Assembly: GCF_014652515.1 (NCBI RefSeq)
Contig: NZ_BMYY01000017.1
Location: 1-58,709, forward strand
Source: Bacterioplanes sanyensis
Lineage (GTDB): Bacteria > Pseudomonadota > Gammaproteobacteria > Pseudomonadales > Oceanobacteraceae
DNA: 58,709 nucleotides
Direction of reading: 5' to 3'
The notes beneath the pieces were generated by a model that saw only the letters and a program-made list of their open reading frames with translations, searched no databases and was not told the origin of the DNA. Below, piece after piece: positions 20,301 to 30,290 of this stretch (the stretch's first letter is position 1; the number at the start of each line of letters is the position of its first letter). The position numbers were made by a program, and so were the translations under genes.

Positions 20301-21333
20301 CCATATTGACCGTGCTGAGGTACACCTGATCAACCGGAAGGGCTTCAGCAAAGGCGAGCTTCAACCTTGCTTGCCAGTCATCGCCTTGTTTGTGGCCGTC
20401 CAACTGAATTACGCCACGGCCGAGCTCTAAAGGCTGCGCAGCGGTGCTGAGATTGAACTCAGGTATGGTCACTAGACTGTGGACTCTTTGCAGTTGACCT
20501 TGATCTATATTCAGCCATGTCATCATGCCAGCACGAGCCGCTGTGACCTGCATGGGCTCGGGCAAACTGTCGGGAATCCAACGCAGCCAGTTCTGCTCTT
20601 CTACCTCTAAAAACAGCTGGCCTTGCTGTTGTCGCCAAGGCCAGAGCGGCCCCTGTAAGCGACCACTGACGCGAATATGGGCCACCTCGCCATCGGCTCC
20701 CCAAGCGATATCGCCGCCCAACACACGACTGTCGCCCCGATTGCGCCACAGCAGTTGTTGGACTTTTAGCTCTTCATCAAACTTGAGGCCATCGCCAGTT
20801 AAGTGCCAATCCTGAAAGGCAATGCTGTGCTGCAACTCCAACCAATCGAGCCAGGCTGGGCGCCCGTTGCTGGCTGAGGTCGACTCCTCAGACGAGGAGC
20901 CGCGCTGCAGCTGGTTAAGGTCTAGTTGCCAACCTTCGGCCAGCTGCCACACATGCCGTTGCTGCTCCACCAAGTGCGCACGCACGCCTGTCACTTCGAT
21001 GCGCTTAAATACCGGCTGGCGATAAAATGCCGAGGCACTAACATCTAACTGGGCCTCAACACGGCCAATGCCAATGCCTTGACTGCTGGGGCCGATATGA
21101 AGCCCTTCCACCCGCACTAAAGGAGATAAACCGCGCCAACCGCCCTGCAGACGATTCATACGCACAGGTTGGCCGAGCTGCTCACTCAGCCATTGCTCTG
21201 CTTCTGGTTGGTAGGTTTCCAACAGCGGAATCAGTTGTCGCCCAGCGCTTACGTAAAGCGCCAATAGCACCAAGGCAACAACTAGGGTTATCCACAGTTG
21301 CAACCAAAGTTCACGTAGCCAGCGCACCATCAT
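17311..21333 (-). CDS. yhdP: YhdP family AsmA-like envelope protein
   Basis: YhdP is a very large inner-membrane-anchored protein that spans the periplasm and, with TamB and YdbH, moves phospholipid to the outer membrane. The 1340-residue product has one N-terminal membrane helix (about residues 9-30), then a long repetitive beta-rich periplasmic body (DUF3971 and AsmA_2-like), ending with the D-G-V-L-V-L-T-E-P-L region and an R-G-T-W-S-E-P motif. An acidic insert occurs around residues 1010-1030. It lies 12 bp after rng. Confidence 0.95.
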   Translation of the reverse strand: MMVRWLRELWLQLWITLVVALVLLALYVSAGRQLIPLLETYQPEAEQWLSEQLGQPVRMNRLQGGWRGLSPLVRVEGLHIGPSSQGIGIGRVEAQLDVSASAFYRQPVFKRIEVTGVRAHLVEQQRHVWQLAEGWQLDLNQLQRGSSSEESTSASNGRPAWLDWLELQHSIAFQDWHLTGDGLKFDEELKVQQLLWRNRGDSRVLGGDIAWGADGEVAHIRVSGRLQGPLWPWRQQQGQLFLEVEEQNWLRWIPDSLPEPMQVTAARAGMMTWLNIDQGQLQRVHSLVTIPEFNLSTAAQPLELGRGVIQLDGHKQGDDWQARLKLAFAEALPVDQVYLSTVNMEDADGLAGKGWQLQLGGVDLQQTSRFLQQHALLPELWQRYLNGLQPRGRAQETRVSLLQQGEQTQLEVRADLQAVSIEPYQGIPGLKEVDAELQLLPHQGRLRIRDDQLELWLADVYDQPWTLTEARGDFTWAIHPDYYQLQLQAFSARLAGSPLTGEVALRIPEDDSGIEANTSVLLGLQQAPVALKQQLIPSLLEDELRQWLDQALVAGTIEQAVLALNGRLGDDSRDEQRSIQLYLQAQDLQLQYLQQWPALREFDGRLLLASPNLDVWVDKTRTLGGGLQPHSGRVQLRQRDGQPWLNVAARLTGNSREALRYFTDTPLRDMVDGAFDRWRAEGPLQAGLVLNMPLGDDAGDPQVQLDVSLQDNQLHIGELDLDFKAINGRLQFDSERGLFSDQLQGQLLGGEFEAQIRSTPVGEGYDMTLAAKGGSQWPAIKQWLPLFLLDPLDGELSYDAELSIASEQRGGVKLALSSDLDGTVIDLPAPMGKTAEQTAQLAMTVQPGADTRISMDYQQWLKSVLALRDGELQRGQVYLGGSDAFLPSDPGIEIRGRVDEPISAAEWYEVWQHMQALLAEPDIEAERSDITAVPVDGAETLPIDSAETGPVRLVDLQFAAIDVWDIPSGPARLQASQEFGEWQMQLESDLVTGDVLLPADANMPIQLELDYIHLPTGADDHAENASPAEADVTADPLQDVDPAAMPAMDMQLAELYIGSRNFGRWQLSSRPLADGLQVEVDDSDLKGLRMLGKMQWRYREGEHTTELNDLSFTSNDIGKVQKSFRQQAVLNAEDSRVLGRMSWRGSPLAYNPRSLDGVLSLRMRNGHMAAEGADALKAFGVLNFNSIKRRLQLDFSDLYQSGVAFDVLKAKADINDGVLVLTEPLVMDGPGSKFWLSGSSNLNYRTLDMKLAVTFPVGGSLPLVAILAGLAPPVAASIYVTERLVSDELERFTSASYTVRGTWSEPQLTINQAFDNEVDGKTSRSLGERLRSINPFGGDE

Positions 21334-21345
21334 TGCCAGCCAACG

Positions 21346-22794
21346 TTACTGCAATACGATGTCATACTCATCCTGAGCGTAATGGCTTTCGACCTGTAGC
21401 TTGATGGCTTTGCCGATAAAGGCTTCCAGATCGGCCAGGCTGTTGCTGTCTTCATCCAGCAGGCGGTCGACCACGCCTTGGCTGGCCAACACCAAATATG
21501 TGTCCGCATCATAGGCACGCTCTTCGCGCAGTATTTCGCGAAAGATTTCATAGCAAATGGTCTCGGCCGTTTTCACCGTGCCGCGCCCATCACAGGTTTG
21601 GCAGGATTCCATCAGCATTTGTTCCAAGCTTTCGCGGGTGCGTTTGCGGGTCATTTCGACCAAGCCTAACTCAGATACGCCACTGATTTTGGTTTTGGCG
21701 TGGTCTTTTTCCAGCACTTTTTCCAGCATACGCAGCACCTGGCGTTGATGCTCAGGGTCGGCCATGTCAATAAAATCAAGAATGATGATACCGCCCATGT
21801 TGCGCAGTCGCAGCTGGCGGCCGATGGCCGTTGCCGCCTCTAAGTTGGTCTTAAAAATGGTTTCTTCTAGATTACGGCGACCAACAAAGCCACCGGTGTT
21901 CACATCGATGGTGGCCATGGCTTCGGTTTGATCAATGACCAAATAACCACCGGACTTCAGTGGCACCTTGCGCTCTAACGCGCGCTGAATTTCATCTTCA
22001 ACGCTGTAGAGCTCAAATAGTGGCCGCGGCCCTGGGTAATATTCCAGTTTCGCCTCAACTTCCGGCACGTATTGGCCAGCAAACTGCTTGAGGTTGGCAA
22101 AGGTCTCGCGTGAATCGACCAGAATTTTGTCGATTTCTGGCCGTGCGTAGTCGCGTAAGGTTCGCGACGACAGTGGCAGCTCGTCGTACACCAAGCGCGC
22201 AGGCTTGTAAGCTTTAATGCGCTCTTGCAACTTGCGCCACAAACGGCGCAGGTAGCGAATATCGGCGAGGATTTCGTCTTCACCCACACCTTCGGCCGCG
22301 GTACGCAAGATAAAACCCGCTTCGCCGGTCATTTCCTCGGCGGCCATGCATTGCGCCACCAACTGCTTTAAGCGCTCACGCTCATCGTCGTCGTCGATGC
22401 GCTGTGAAACCCCCACATGCTCGGCGGCTGGCATAAACACTAAATAGCGTGCCGGAATCGCCAGCTGCGTGGTTAAACGCGCACCCTTGGTGCCGATTGG
22501 GTCTTTGGTCACCTGCACTACCAGCGCTTGGCCTTCATGCACCAGCTGATTGATGGGGGTGGAGTTGTCGCCACTGATTTCACCCGCGTGTATAAAAGCC
22601 GCACGCTCTAGGCCAATATCAACAAAAGCTGCCTGCATGCCAGGTAGCACACGCACCACCTTGCCTTTATAAATGTTACCGACCAGCCCTCGATGGTTGG
22701 TGCGCTCGATAACGATTTCTTGCAGCACTCCATTTTCAACCACGCCCACACGCGTCTCGGTGGGCGTCAGATTCATCAGAATTTCAGCATTCAT
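21346..22794 (-). CDS. rng: ribonuclease G
   Basis: RNase G is an endoribonuclease that matures the 5' end of 16S rRNA and degrades some mRNAs. The ATG at 22794 is chosen because a strong AAAGGAGAA site lies just upstream; the product has 482 residues. An S1 domain (about 35-115) is followed by the RNase E/G catalytic domain with I-L-D-F-I-D-M carrying a metal-binding aspartate, and the zinc-link C-Q-T-C-D-G-R-G. The start overlaps the maf stop by four bases. Confidence 0.96.
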   Translation of the reverse strand: MNAEILMNLTPTETRVGVVENGVLQEIVIERTNHRGLVGNIYKGKVVRVLPGMQAAFVDIGLERAAFIHAGEISGDNSTPINQLVHEGQALVVQVTKDPIGTKGARLTTQLAIPARYLVFMPAAEHVGVSQRIDDDDERERLKQLVAQCMAAEEMTGEAGFILRTAAEGVGEDEILADIRYLRRLWRKLQERIKAYKPARLVYDELPLSSRTLRDYARPEIDKILVDSRETFANLKQFAGQYVPEVEAKLEYYPGPRPLFELYSVEDEIQRALERKVPLKSGGYLVIDQTEAMATIDVNTGGFVGRRNLEETIFKTNLEAATAIGRQLRLRNMGGIIILDFIDMADPEHQRQVLRMLEKVLEKDHAKTKISGVSELGLVEMTRKRTRESLEQMLMESCQTCDGRGTVKTAETICYEIFREILREERAYDADTYLVLASQGVVDRLLDEDSNSLADLEAFIGKAIKLQVESHYAQDEYDIVLQ

Positions 22795-23390
22795 GCATTC
22801 TCCTTTGTCGCCATTGGCTGCCATACCGGTATCTGCCAGCGACTCAACAAGGCGGCGGTCTGCTGCAAGGGTAAACCCACGACATTGCTATAGCAGCCTT
22901 GCAAGCTGGCAACCATTACCGCACCAAACCCTTGAATACCATAGGCACCCGCTTTATCAGCGGGCTCACCGGTGGCGATGTAGGCGGCAATTTGCTGCTG
23001 ATTCAGTTCGACAAACTGCACCTCGGTGATGACGCTCAGCGCTTCGCAACGCAGCCCGTCTGCTGTTTGCTGCGCCAACGCAACGCCGCTCACTACTTGG
23101 TGCCAACGGCCAGATAAGCGCTGCAGCATGGCCGCTGCGTCTTGTTCATCCGCCGGCTTGCCGAGAATATCGCCGTCAATAATCACACTGGTGTCTGCGC
23201 CCAGCACCACATCAGCGCACTGAAGCGCAATCGCTTGAGCTTTTTCTTGCGCCATGCGCTCAACATAAGCCTGGGCCGGCTCGTTCAGCAATGGGGTCTC
23301 ATCAATATCAGCGGCGTGAACATAGTGGGGCACGCCAATTTGGGTCAGTAACTGCGCCCGCCGTGGCGAGCGTGAAGCCAAGCAAATCAT
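22791..23390 (-). CDS. maf: Maf-family nucleoside triphosphate pyrophosphatase
   Basis: Maf proteins hydrolyse dTTP/UTP or modified nucleotides to monophosphates. The product has 199 residues from the ATG at 23390, giving the typical start L-A-S-R-S-P-R-R. The catalytic region V-L-G-A-D-T-S-V and G-K-P-A-D, and G-A-Y-G-I-Q-G near the C-terminus, place it with the YhdE-type dTTP/UTP pyrophosphatases. It overlaps mreD and rng by four bases each, in the usual mreBCD-maf-rng order. Confidence 0.93.
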   Translation of the reverse strand: MICLASRSPRRAQLLTQIGVPHYVHAADIDETPLLNEPAQAYVERMAQEKAQAIALQCADVVLGADTSVIIDGDILGKPADEQDAAAMLQRLSGRWHQVVSGVALAQQTADGLRCEALSVITEVQFVELNQQQIAAYIATGEPADKAGAYGIQGFGAVMVASLQGCYSNVVGLPLQQTAALLSRWQIPVWQPMATKENA

Positions 23391-23866
23391 GGAGTTCGCA
23401 TCCGCGTCACGAGTAAATGCGCCAGCCCATACACCCAAGGCCATAGCAAAGCCGACACCAGCGCCGGCTGCCATAACAACACTGGGTTGCTGGCGCCTGT
23501 CATCAACATCAAGGCCCAGTAATGAATCACCTGACCCAACGCCACCAATAAAAACACCAGCAGCATTTGCTGAATAAAATGAAACAGCACCAGCCGCCGA
23601 TGGGTCAGCTGTAAGATGAAGACTTGAATCAGCAAAATAGAGACGTTGAGCCCCAGCGGTACGCCGTGTTCAATATCCAACAACAAGCCCAATGGCCAAG
23701 CCAGCCACAGTCCAAAGATTCGGGGCTGATGCAGCACCAATATCATGACCAACAAGTTGACCCAACGCGGCTGCAGCCAATCGAGCAGCTCCGGCATGGG
23801 CAAGTGTTCAAGCGTAAAGGCGGTAAAGAGAGCCGCTAACACCAAAAAGACAAAGCGCAGGCTCAT
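23387..23866 (-). CDS. mreD: rod shape-determining protein MreD
   Basis: MreD is an integral membrane component of the elongasome. The 159-residue protein starts at the ATG at 23866, which has an AGGAG site eight bases upstream within the end of mreC. It has about five hydrophobic helices and the conserved segment W-P-L-G-L-L-L-D-I-E-H-G-V-P-L-G. It overlaps mreC (ATGA) and maf. Confidence 0.93.
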   Translation of the reverse strand: MSLRFVFLVLAALFTAFTLEHLPMPELLDWLQPRWVNLLVMILVLHQPRIFGLWLAWPLGLLLDIEHGVPLGLNVSILLIQVFILQLTHRRLVLFHFIQQMLLVFLLVALGQVIHYWALMLMTGASNPVLLWQPALVSALLWPWVYGLAHLLVTRMRTP

Positions 23867-24729
23867 TTTTGCTGCTCCTGCCATAAATCAGGCGGCGTAA
23901 TGTGCGTGCCCTCGTCGTTAAACAACAGCAATAAGTGGCGACTGCGATCAAGATGAGCGCTGGGTTCGGCACTGACACGGGCAAAGGGTTTGCCGGCAAT
24001 GTTTTCGATGCTGTTCACCGTCGCCACTGGGTAGCCACGCGGATAACGTCGCCCCAAGCCAGAGCTGATTAACAAATCACCTTCTTTGATGTCGGCAGTA
24101 CTCGGTACGTACAGCAGCTCTAAAGAATCCAACGCCCCCGTGCCCGCCGCAATAGCCCTCACGCCATTGCGATTGACCTGCACCGGAATCGCGTGGTTCG
24201 AATCAGCAATCATCAACACTCGCGAACGATTTGGCAGCACATCGATGACCTGCCCCAGCAGACCGTAGGCGTCTAATACTGGCTGGCCAACAAAGACACC
24301 GTCCTCGCTGCCTTTATTGATAAAAATCTGTTGGCTGTAGGGGTCTGGATCCACGGCCAATACAGAACTGACCAACACCCGCCCGCCGAGTTTTTCTGAT
24401 GCATTCAGTAACTGCCGCAGTTCGACGTTTTCGGCCTCCAGGGCGGCCAAACGTTGCACTCGAGTTTCCAGAATCAGGTTACGTGCACTGAGTTGCTTAT
24501 TCTCGTGCAACAGCTCCTGGCGTGTGGCGGCGGATTCGCCAAACCACTCCACTAATACAGAGGGCACCATGGCGGTACTTTGCGCGGGTTCTAGCACCCA
24601 TGCTGCCTGTTGACGCACAGGCTTAAGCCAAGGGTAGTGATGGTCTACCCAAATCAAGGCCAACGCCATTGCCACCATCAGCGTGACCTTTTGTCCCTGC
24701 AATGGCGGCACCTGAAACTGCGATTTGAT
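23863..24729 (-). CDS. mreC: rod shape-determining protein MreC, start codon unusual
   Basis: MreC is a bitopic periplasmic scaffold of the elongasome that binds PBP2. Membrane helix, coiled coil (about residues 75-110) and two beta-domains (V-D-P-D-P-Y-S-Q, I-P-V-Q-V-N-R-N-G-x-R-A, I-K-E-G-D-L-L-x-S-S-G-L-G) are all present. The only standard in-frame start is a TTG at 24786 with no ribosome site, giving 307 residues. An excellent AAAGGAGA site (24738-24745) instead sits nine bases before an ATC codon at 24729, matching where homologues begin (I-K-x-x-F). I annotate from there (288 residues); the start needs N-terminal proof. Confidence 0.85.
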   Translation of the reverse strand: MKSQFQVPPLQGQKVTLMVAMALALIWVDHHYPWLKPVRQQAAWVLEPAQSTAMVPSVLVEWFGESAATRQELLHENKQLSARNLILETRVQRLAALEAENVELRQLLNASEKLGGRVLVSSVLAVDPDPYSQQIFINKGSEDGVFVGQPVLDAYGLLGQVIDVLPNRSRVLMIADSNHAIPVQVNRNGVRAIAAGTGALDSLELLYVPSTADIKEGDLLISSGLGRRYPRGYPVATVNSIENIAGKPFARVSAEPSAHLDRSRHLLLLFNDEGTHITPPDLWQEQQK

Positions 24730-24901
24730 AGCGATGCTCTCCTTTCGACTGGCGCTACCACACTCCCGACCGCGCCAGCGGTGCAAAAACAGCTTATGGG
24801 AGGGTGATCACTTAGAAAGCCTTACTATACCTGCAGCGGTATAAGGGAACCAGCGCCAGCCCTGTGCGAGCGGCGCTTAGCGAATCCGTGAAGAGTCAGC
24901 T

Positions 24902-26008
<1,107 letters not shown>

Positions 26009-26065
26009 GAAGCATTTGTGCTACTCTGCTGCGCTTTATCACAGGCTTCAACACTGGGGTACCAC

Positions 26066-26353
26066 ATGGCTCTGGATCAGAATCAGGTGCGCGACATCGC
26101 CGAATTGGCGCGCCTGCAAATTGATGAAACACAGTTAGACGATTACCAGAAAAACCTGAGCAACATTCTCGATTTGGTCGACCAGCTGGCAGCCGCCGAC
26201 ACGGCCAATGTCGAGCCTTTGGCTCACCCTCTTGACGCAGTACAGCGTTTGCGTGCCGACCAGGTTAGCGAGAGCAACCAGCGTGAGCACTTCCAACAAA
26301 TTGCACCCGCTACCAGTGAAGGCTACTACCTGGTACCCCGGGTCGTTGAATAA
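26066..26353 (+). CDS. gatC: Asp-tRNA(Asn)/Glu-tRNA(Gln) amidotransferase subunit C
   Basis: GatC stabilises the GatCAB enzyme, which amidates misacylated Glu-tRNA(Gln) or Asp-tRNA(Asn). The true gene begins at the ATG at 26066 (95 residues), although the frame is open far upstream. The family start V-R-D-I-A-x-L-A-R-L and the C-terminal G-Y-Y-L-V-P-R-V-V-E are clear. It is divergent from mreB and leads gatCAB. Confidence 0.95.
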   Translation: MALDQNQVRDIAELARLQIDETQLDDYQKNLSNILDLVDQLAAADTANVEPLAHPLDAVQRLRADQVSESNQREHFQQIAPATSEGYYLVPRVVE

Positions 26354-26381
26354 TTCGCCGCGCTGATTCAGAGGACAATTT

Positions 26382-27836
26382 ATGTACAACAAAACCATCG
26401 CTGACATCGCCCGCGATTTAAACGCCGGCGAATATTCCAGTGTCGAGCTGACCCAGTCGCTGCTTGATCGCGTCGAGCAACTGGACAGCACCTACAACAG
26501 TTTTATTACCGTCACCAAAGAACAAGCGCTGGCCCAGGCCAAAGCCGCCGACGAGCGCCGCGCTGCTGGTAATGCCGAACTGTGGACCGGTATTCCCATC
26601 GCCCACAAAGATATTTTTTGCACCAACGGCGTACTCACCAGCTGCGGTTCAAAAATGCTGAGCAACTTTGTTGCGCCCTACGACGCCACTGTGATCGACA
26701 AGTTTAATCAGGCCGGTGCGGTGTCTTTGGGTAAATTAAATATGGACGAGTTCGCCATGGGCTCGTCCAACGAAAGCTCCTTTTATGGTGCCGTTGCCAA
26801 CCCCTGGAACACCGACTGTGTGCCGGGCGGCTCTTCTGGTGGCTCCGCGGCGGCCGTTGCCGCGCGCTTAGTACCAGGCGCAACGGCTACCGATACCGGC
26901 GGCTCCATTCGCCAACCGGCAGCATTTTGTGGCCTGACTGGCTTAAAGCCCACCTATGGCCGCATTTCACGCTGGGGCATGGTGGCTTTTGCTTCCAGCC
27001 TTGATCAAGCCGGTAGCATGACCCGCAGCGCCGAAGACGCCGCTTTAATGCTGCAAGTCATGGCCGGTTTTGACGCCAAAGATTCCACCTGTGTGGATCA
27101 GCCGGTACCCGACTACAGCGCCACGCTGGAGCAAGATTTAACTGGCCTGACCATCGGTTTGCCAAAAGAATACTTCCGCGATGATTTAAGCGCCGACATG
27201 CAACAGCAAGTGCGCAATGCCATCGCCGAGTACGAAAAGCTCGGCGCTAAGGTTAAAGAAATTTCTCTGCCCAATACCCATTTGGCGATCCCGGCGTATT
27301 ACATCGTTGCCCCGGCCGAGTGCTCGGCCAACTTGTCGCGCATGGACGGTGTGCGCTTTGGCTATCGCTGTGATGACCCGCAGGACATTAACGATCTGTA
27401 TAAGCGCTCACGTGGCGAAGGCTTTGGCAACGAAGTTAAGCGCCGCATTATGGTCGGTGCCTATGCGCTGTCGGCCGGCTTCTACGATGCTTACTACAAA
27501 AAAGCCCAGCAAGTGCGCCGCTTGATTAAAAATGATTTTGTCGAAGCCTTTAAAGAAGTCGACATCATCATGAGCCCGACCACCCCCTCGCCGGCCTTCA
27601 AGCGTGGTGAAAAAACCTCGGATCCGGTCGCCATGTACCTGGAAGACATTTTCACCATCGCCCTCAACTTGGCAGGCTTGCCTGGTATGTCGATTCCATG
27701 TGGTCAGGTCAATAACCTGCCCGTGGGCCTGCAATTAATTGGCAATTATTTCGACGAAGCGCGTTTGCTTAATGCCGCGCACAAGTTCCAGCAAGCAACA
27801 GACTGGCACCAACAAGCTCCTGCTGATATCGCTTAA
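26382..27836 (+). CDS. gatA: Asp-tRNA(Asn)/Glu-tRNA(Gln) amidotransferase subunit A
   Basis: GatA is the glutaminase subunit that supplies ammonia to GatB. The 484-residue protein has the amidase-signature triad: Lys76 (P-I-A-H-K-D), Ser151 in the G-G-S-S-G-G-S loop, and Ser175 in D-T-G-G-S-I-R-Q-P. The length is typical. It lies 28 bp after gatC and 11 bp before gatB. Confidence 0.97.
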   Translation: MYNKTIADIARDLNAGEYSSVELTQSLLDRVEQLDSTYNSFITVTKEQALAQAKAADERRAAGNAELWTGIPIAHKDIFCTNGVLTSCGSKMLSNFVAPYDATVIDKFNQAGAVSLGKLNMDEFAMGSSNESSFYGAVANPWNTDCVPGGSSGGSAAAVAARLVPGATATDTGGSIRQPAAFCGLTGLKPTYGRISRWGMVAFASSLDQAGSMTRSAEDAALMLQVMAGFDAKDSTCVDQPVPDYSATLEQDLTGLTIGLPKEYFRDDLSADMQQQVRNAIAEYEKLGAKVKEISLPNTHLAIPAYYIVAPAECSANLSRMDGVRFGYRCDDPQDINDLYKRSRGEGFGNEVKRRIMVGAYALSAGFYDAYYKKAQQVRRLIKNDFVEAFKEVDIIMSPTTPSPAFKRGEKTSDPVAMYLEDIFTIALNLAGLPGMSIPCGQVNNLPVGLQLIGNYFDEARLLNAAHKFQQATDWHQQAPADIA

Positions 27837-27847
27837 GAGGACATAAC

Positions 27848-29311
27848 ATGGAATGGGAAGTGGTAATTGGCCTGGAGATTCATGCTCAGCTGGCCACCCA
27901 ATCAAAAATCTTTTCTGGCGCCTCCACCGCTTACGGAGCCGACGCCAACACTCAGGCCTGCGCTGTTGATTTAGGCCTGCCCGGCGTACTGCCAGTGTTT
28001 AACGAAGAAGCGCTGCGCATGGCGGTCAAATTTGGCTTGGCCATCGATGCCGAAATTGGCAAGAAGTCGGTATTTGATCGTAAAAACTATTTTTACCCAG
28101 ATCTGCCCAAAGGCTATCAGACCACCCAGCTGCACCACCCGATTGTTGGCATTGGCCATATTGATATCGAGTTGGACGACGGCACGACCAAACGCATTAA
28201 CGTAACGCGTGCGCATTTGGAAGAAGACGCCGGTAAATCCGTGCACGAAGGCTTTGACGGTATGTCCGGCATCGACTTAAACCGCGCCGGTACGCCATTA
28301 ATTGAGATCGTCTCCGAGCCAGAAATGCGCAGCGCCAAAGAAGCGGCTGCGTATTTCCGTAAAATGCACAGTATCGTGACCTATCTGGGCATTTGTGACG
28401 GCGATTTGTCGCAAGGCTCCATGCGCTGCGACTGTAACGTTTCTTTGCGCCCGAAAGGCCAAGAAGAATTCGGCACCCGCACCGAAATTAAAAACGTTAA
28501 CTCGTTCCGCAACGTTGAGCGTGCCATCGAAGCGGAAATTGCCCGCCAGATGGACATTTTGGAAGACGGCGGCAGCATCGTGCAGGAAACCCGCCTGTAC
28601 GACGCCGATAAAAATGAAACCCGCGCCATGCGCTCAAAAGAAGTGGCTAACGATTACCGCTACTTCCCTTGCCCGGACTTATTGCCCGTTATTATTGATG
28701 ATAACTACATCGAAGCCGTACGGAGCACCTTGCCAGAGCTGCCCGATGCCAAGCGTGCACGCTTTGTTAAAGACCACGGTTTAAGCACAGTCGACGCCGC
28801 CGTACTGGCCTCAGATCGCAGCCTGGCAGACTACTTTGAAACCGTTGCCCATGCAGCCAATGACTACAAACTGGCGGCTAACTGGGTGCAGGGCGATGTA
28901 TCTGCCGCATTAAATCGGCTGGAAATTGGCATTGCTCAACTGCCGGTCAGCGCCGAACAACTGGGCCGCATTTTACAGCTGATCAAAGACAACACCCTTA
29001 ACAATGGCGGTGCCAAAGAAGTCTTTAACGCATTGCTGGAAGGCAAAGGTGATGACACCGCAGCTAGCGTTGATGCCCTGGTAGACAGCTTAGGCTTAAA
29101 ACAAGTATCTGATACCGGCGCCATTGAAGCCATTGTGGCTCAAGTGTTGGCAGACAATCCTAAGCTGGTCGAAGGCTACCTCAATACACCTGAAGACAAG
29201 CGCGCCAAAGCCATCGGTCCATTTATTGGCCTAACGCGCAAAGCCGCCAAAGGGGTGAACCCGCAGGTGGTGATGGACGTATTAAAGAAAAAGCTCAGCG
29301 AGCTGGGTTAA
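27848..29311 (+). CDS. gatB: Asp-tRNA(Asn)/Glu-tRNA(Gln) amidotransferase subunit B
   Basis: GatB binds the misacylated tRNA and performs phosphorylation and transamidation. The 487-residue product has the conserved start W-E[11 protein letters not shown], the kinase-region [19 protein letters not shown]-x-N-V-S, and the C-terminal helical and YqeY-like tail domain. A terminator follows immediately, ending the gatCAB operon. Confidence 0.97.
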   Translation: MEWEVVIGLEIHAQLATQSKIFSGASTAYGADANTQACAVDLGLPGVLPVFNEEALRMAVKFGLAIDAEIGKKSVFDRKNYFYPDLPKGYQTTQLHHPIVGIGHIDIELDDGTTKRINVTRAHLEEDAGKSVHEGFDGMSGIDLNRAGTPLIEIVSEPEMRSAKEAAAYFRKMHSIVTYLGICDGDLSQGSMRCDCNVSLRPKGQEEFGTRTEIKNVNSFRNVERAIEAEIARQMDILEDGGSIVQETRLYDADKNETRAMRSKEVANDYRYFPCPDLLPVIIDDNYIEAVRSTLPELPDAKRARFVKDHGLSTVDAAVLASDRSLADYFETVAHAANDYKLAANWVQGDVSAALNRLEIGIAQLPVSAEQLGRILQLIKDNTLNNGGAKEVFNALLEGKGDDTAASVDALVDSLGLKQVSDTGAIEAIVAQVLADNPKLVEGYLNTPEDKRAKAIGPFIGLTRKAAKGVNPQVVMDVLKKKLSELG

Positions 29312-29317
29312 TTCGGG

Positions 29318-29345
29318 ACGGGGCTCGATGGGCCCCGTTTCTCTT
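29318..29345 (+). terminator. intrinsic terminator of gatCAB
   Basis: ACGGGGC (29318-29324) pairs with GCCCCGT (29332-29338), followed by a T-rich tail. It lies a few bases after the gatB stop. Confidence 0.8.
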
Positions 29346-29413
29346 TCGATAGCCTTGCCGCCAGACTCCTCCTGCCAATTTGTATTTTTTATTCCTACCA
29401 AGCGAACGCCACA

Positions 29414-29941
29414 ATGCGTATTTTAATCACGGGTGCCGCCGGCTCTGGCACCACCACACTGGGCAAAGCGTTTGCCTGCGAATATGGCTGGAATTTTCTC
29501 GATGCCGATGACTTCTATTGGCTACCAACGAGCCCGCCCTTCCAGCAGCGCAGAGATCACAGCGAACGTTTGACTATGATGATGGACAGCATCAATAGCA
29601 GCGAAAACGTCGTGATCTCAGGGTCAGTAATGAACTGGGGCCGCGAATTAGAAGATGGCTTTGATTTGATCGTATTTTTATACCTCGATGCCATCATTCG
29701 CGTAGAACGCCTAAAAAAGCGAGAACAACAGCGACATGGCCGCGCCGCTGATGCAGCTTTTTTACAATGGGCTTCTGAGTACGACAGCGGACCAAGCGAA
29801 GGCAGAAGTCTGGCAAAACATCAGCAGTGGCTATCTGAGCGTCGCTGCCCGATAATCAAAATGGAAGGTGACCTGAGCGTTGCTGAACGACTTCAAACGC
29901 TCACATCGGCTGTGTTTCAGCGGGCTGAGTTGCCGTCGTAG
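29414..29941 (+). CDS. P-loop kinase-like protein (adenylate/shikimate kinase-like)
   Basis: The 175-residue protein starts with a Walker A loop G-A-A-G-S-G-T-T (residues 7-14), where the usual lysine of G-K-[ST] is replaced by threonine. This variant occurs in a group of adenylate kinase-like proteins. D-A-D-D-F-Y-W follows at the substrate site and V-I-S-G-S fits a strand near Walker B. The substrate cannot be named. It is monocistronic or paired with the lipoprotein downstream (25 bp). Confidence 0.75.
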   Translation: MRILITGAAGSGTTTLGKAFACEYGWNFLDADDFYWLPTSPPFQQRRDHSERLTMMMDSINSSENVVISGSVMNWGRELEDGFDLIVFLYLDAIIRVERLKKREQQRHGRAADAAFLQWASEYDSGPSEGRSLAKHQQWLSERRCPIIKMEGDLSVAERLQTLTSAVFQRAELPS

Positions 29942-29966
29942 GCATGACATTTAAGGGATGAGTAAT

Positions 29967-30287
29967 ATGAAACTTCTCGCAGCACTGATGGCAGCTTTGG
30001 CTTTAAGTGGCTGTGCAACGGTTAACACCATTGCGCCTGAAAACAACAGAGTAAAAATAAGCATCAACGGCTATGACAGTCATTGTCGCTCGATTCCGAG
30101 GATTTATAGCGGCGTGGCGCACAATCTGTGTACTCTGGCTGGCCAGCCCAATGTCTCCGCCAATGCGAAAAGCAACCTGCAATGGCTTTTAGTGGATACT
30201 GCACTTTCCGCCGCCGCCGATACCATCATGGTGCCATATACGGTGATGCAGCAGATTGAAAAAGGCAATATTCAGGTGAATCGCTAA
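29967..30287 (+). CDS. YceK/YidQ-family lipoprotein (DUF1375-like)
   Basis: The product has 106 residues from the ATG at 29967; its AAGGG ribosome site is well spaced for this start but abuts the alternative ATG at 29958. The signal peptide ends in a lipobox L-S-G-C. The mature part contains R-I-Y-S-G-V, two cysteines and a hydrophobic D-T-A-L-S-A-A-A-D-T segment, all typical of the small YceK family. Function of the family is unknown. It ends three bases before the convergent membrane protein gene stop. Confidence 0.8.
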   Translation: MKLLAALMAALALSGCATVNTIAPENNRVKISINGYDSHCRSIPRIYSGVAHNLCTLAGQPNVSANAKSNLQWLLVDTALSAAADTIMVPYTVMQQIEKGNIQVNR

Positions 30288-30290
30288 AGC

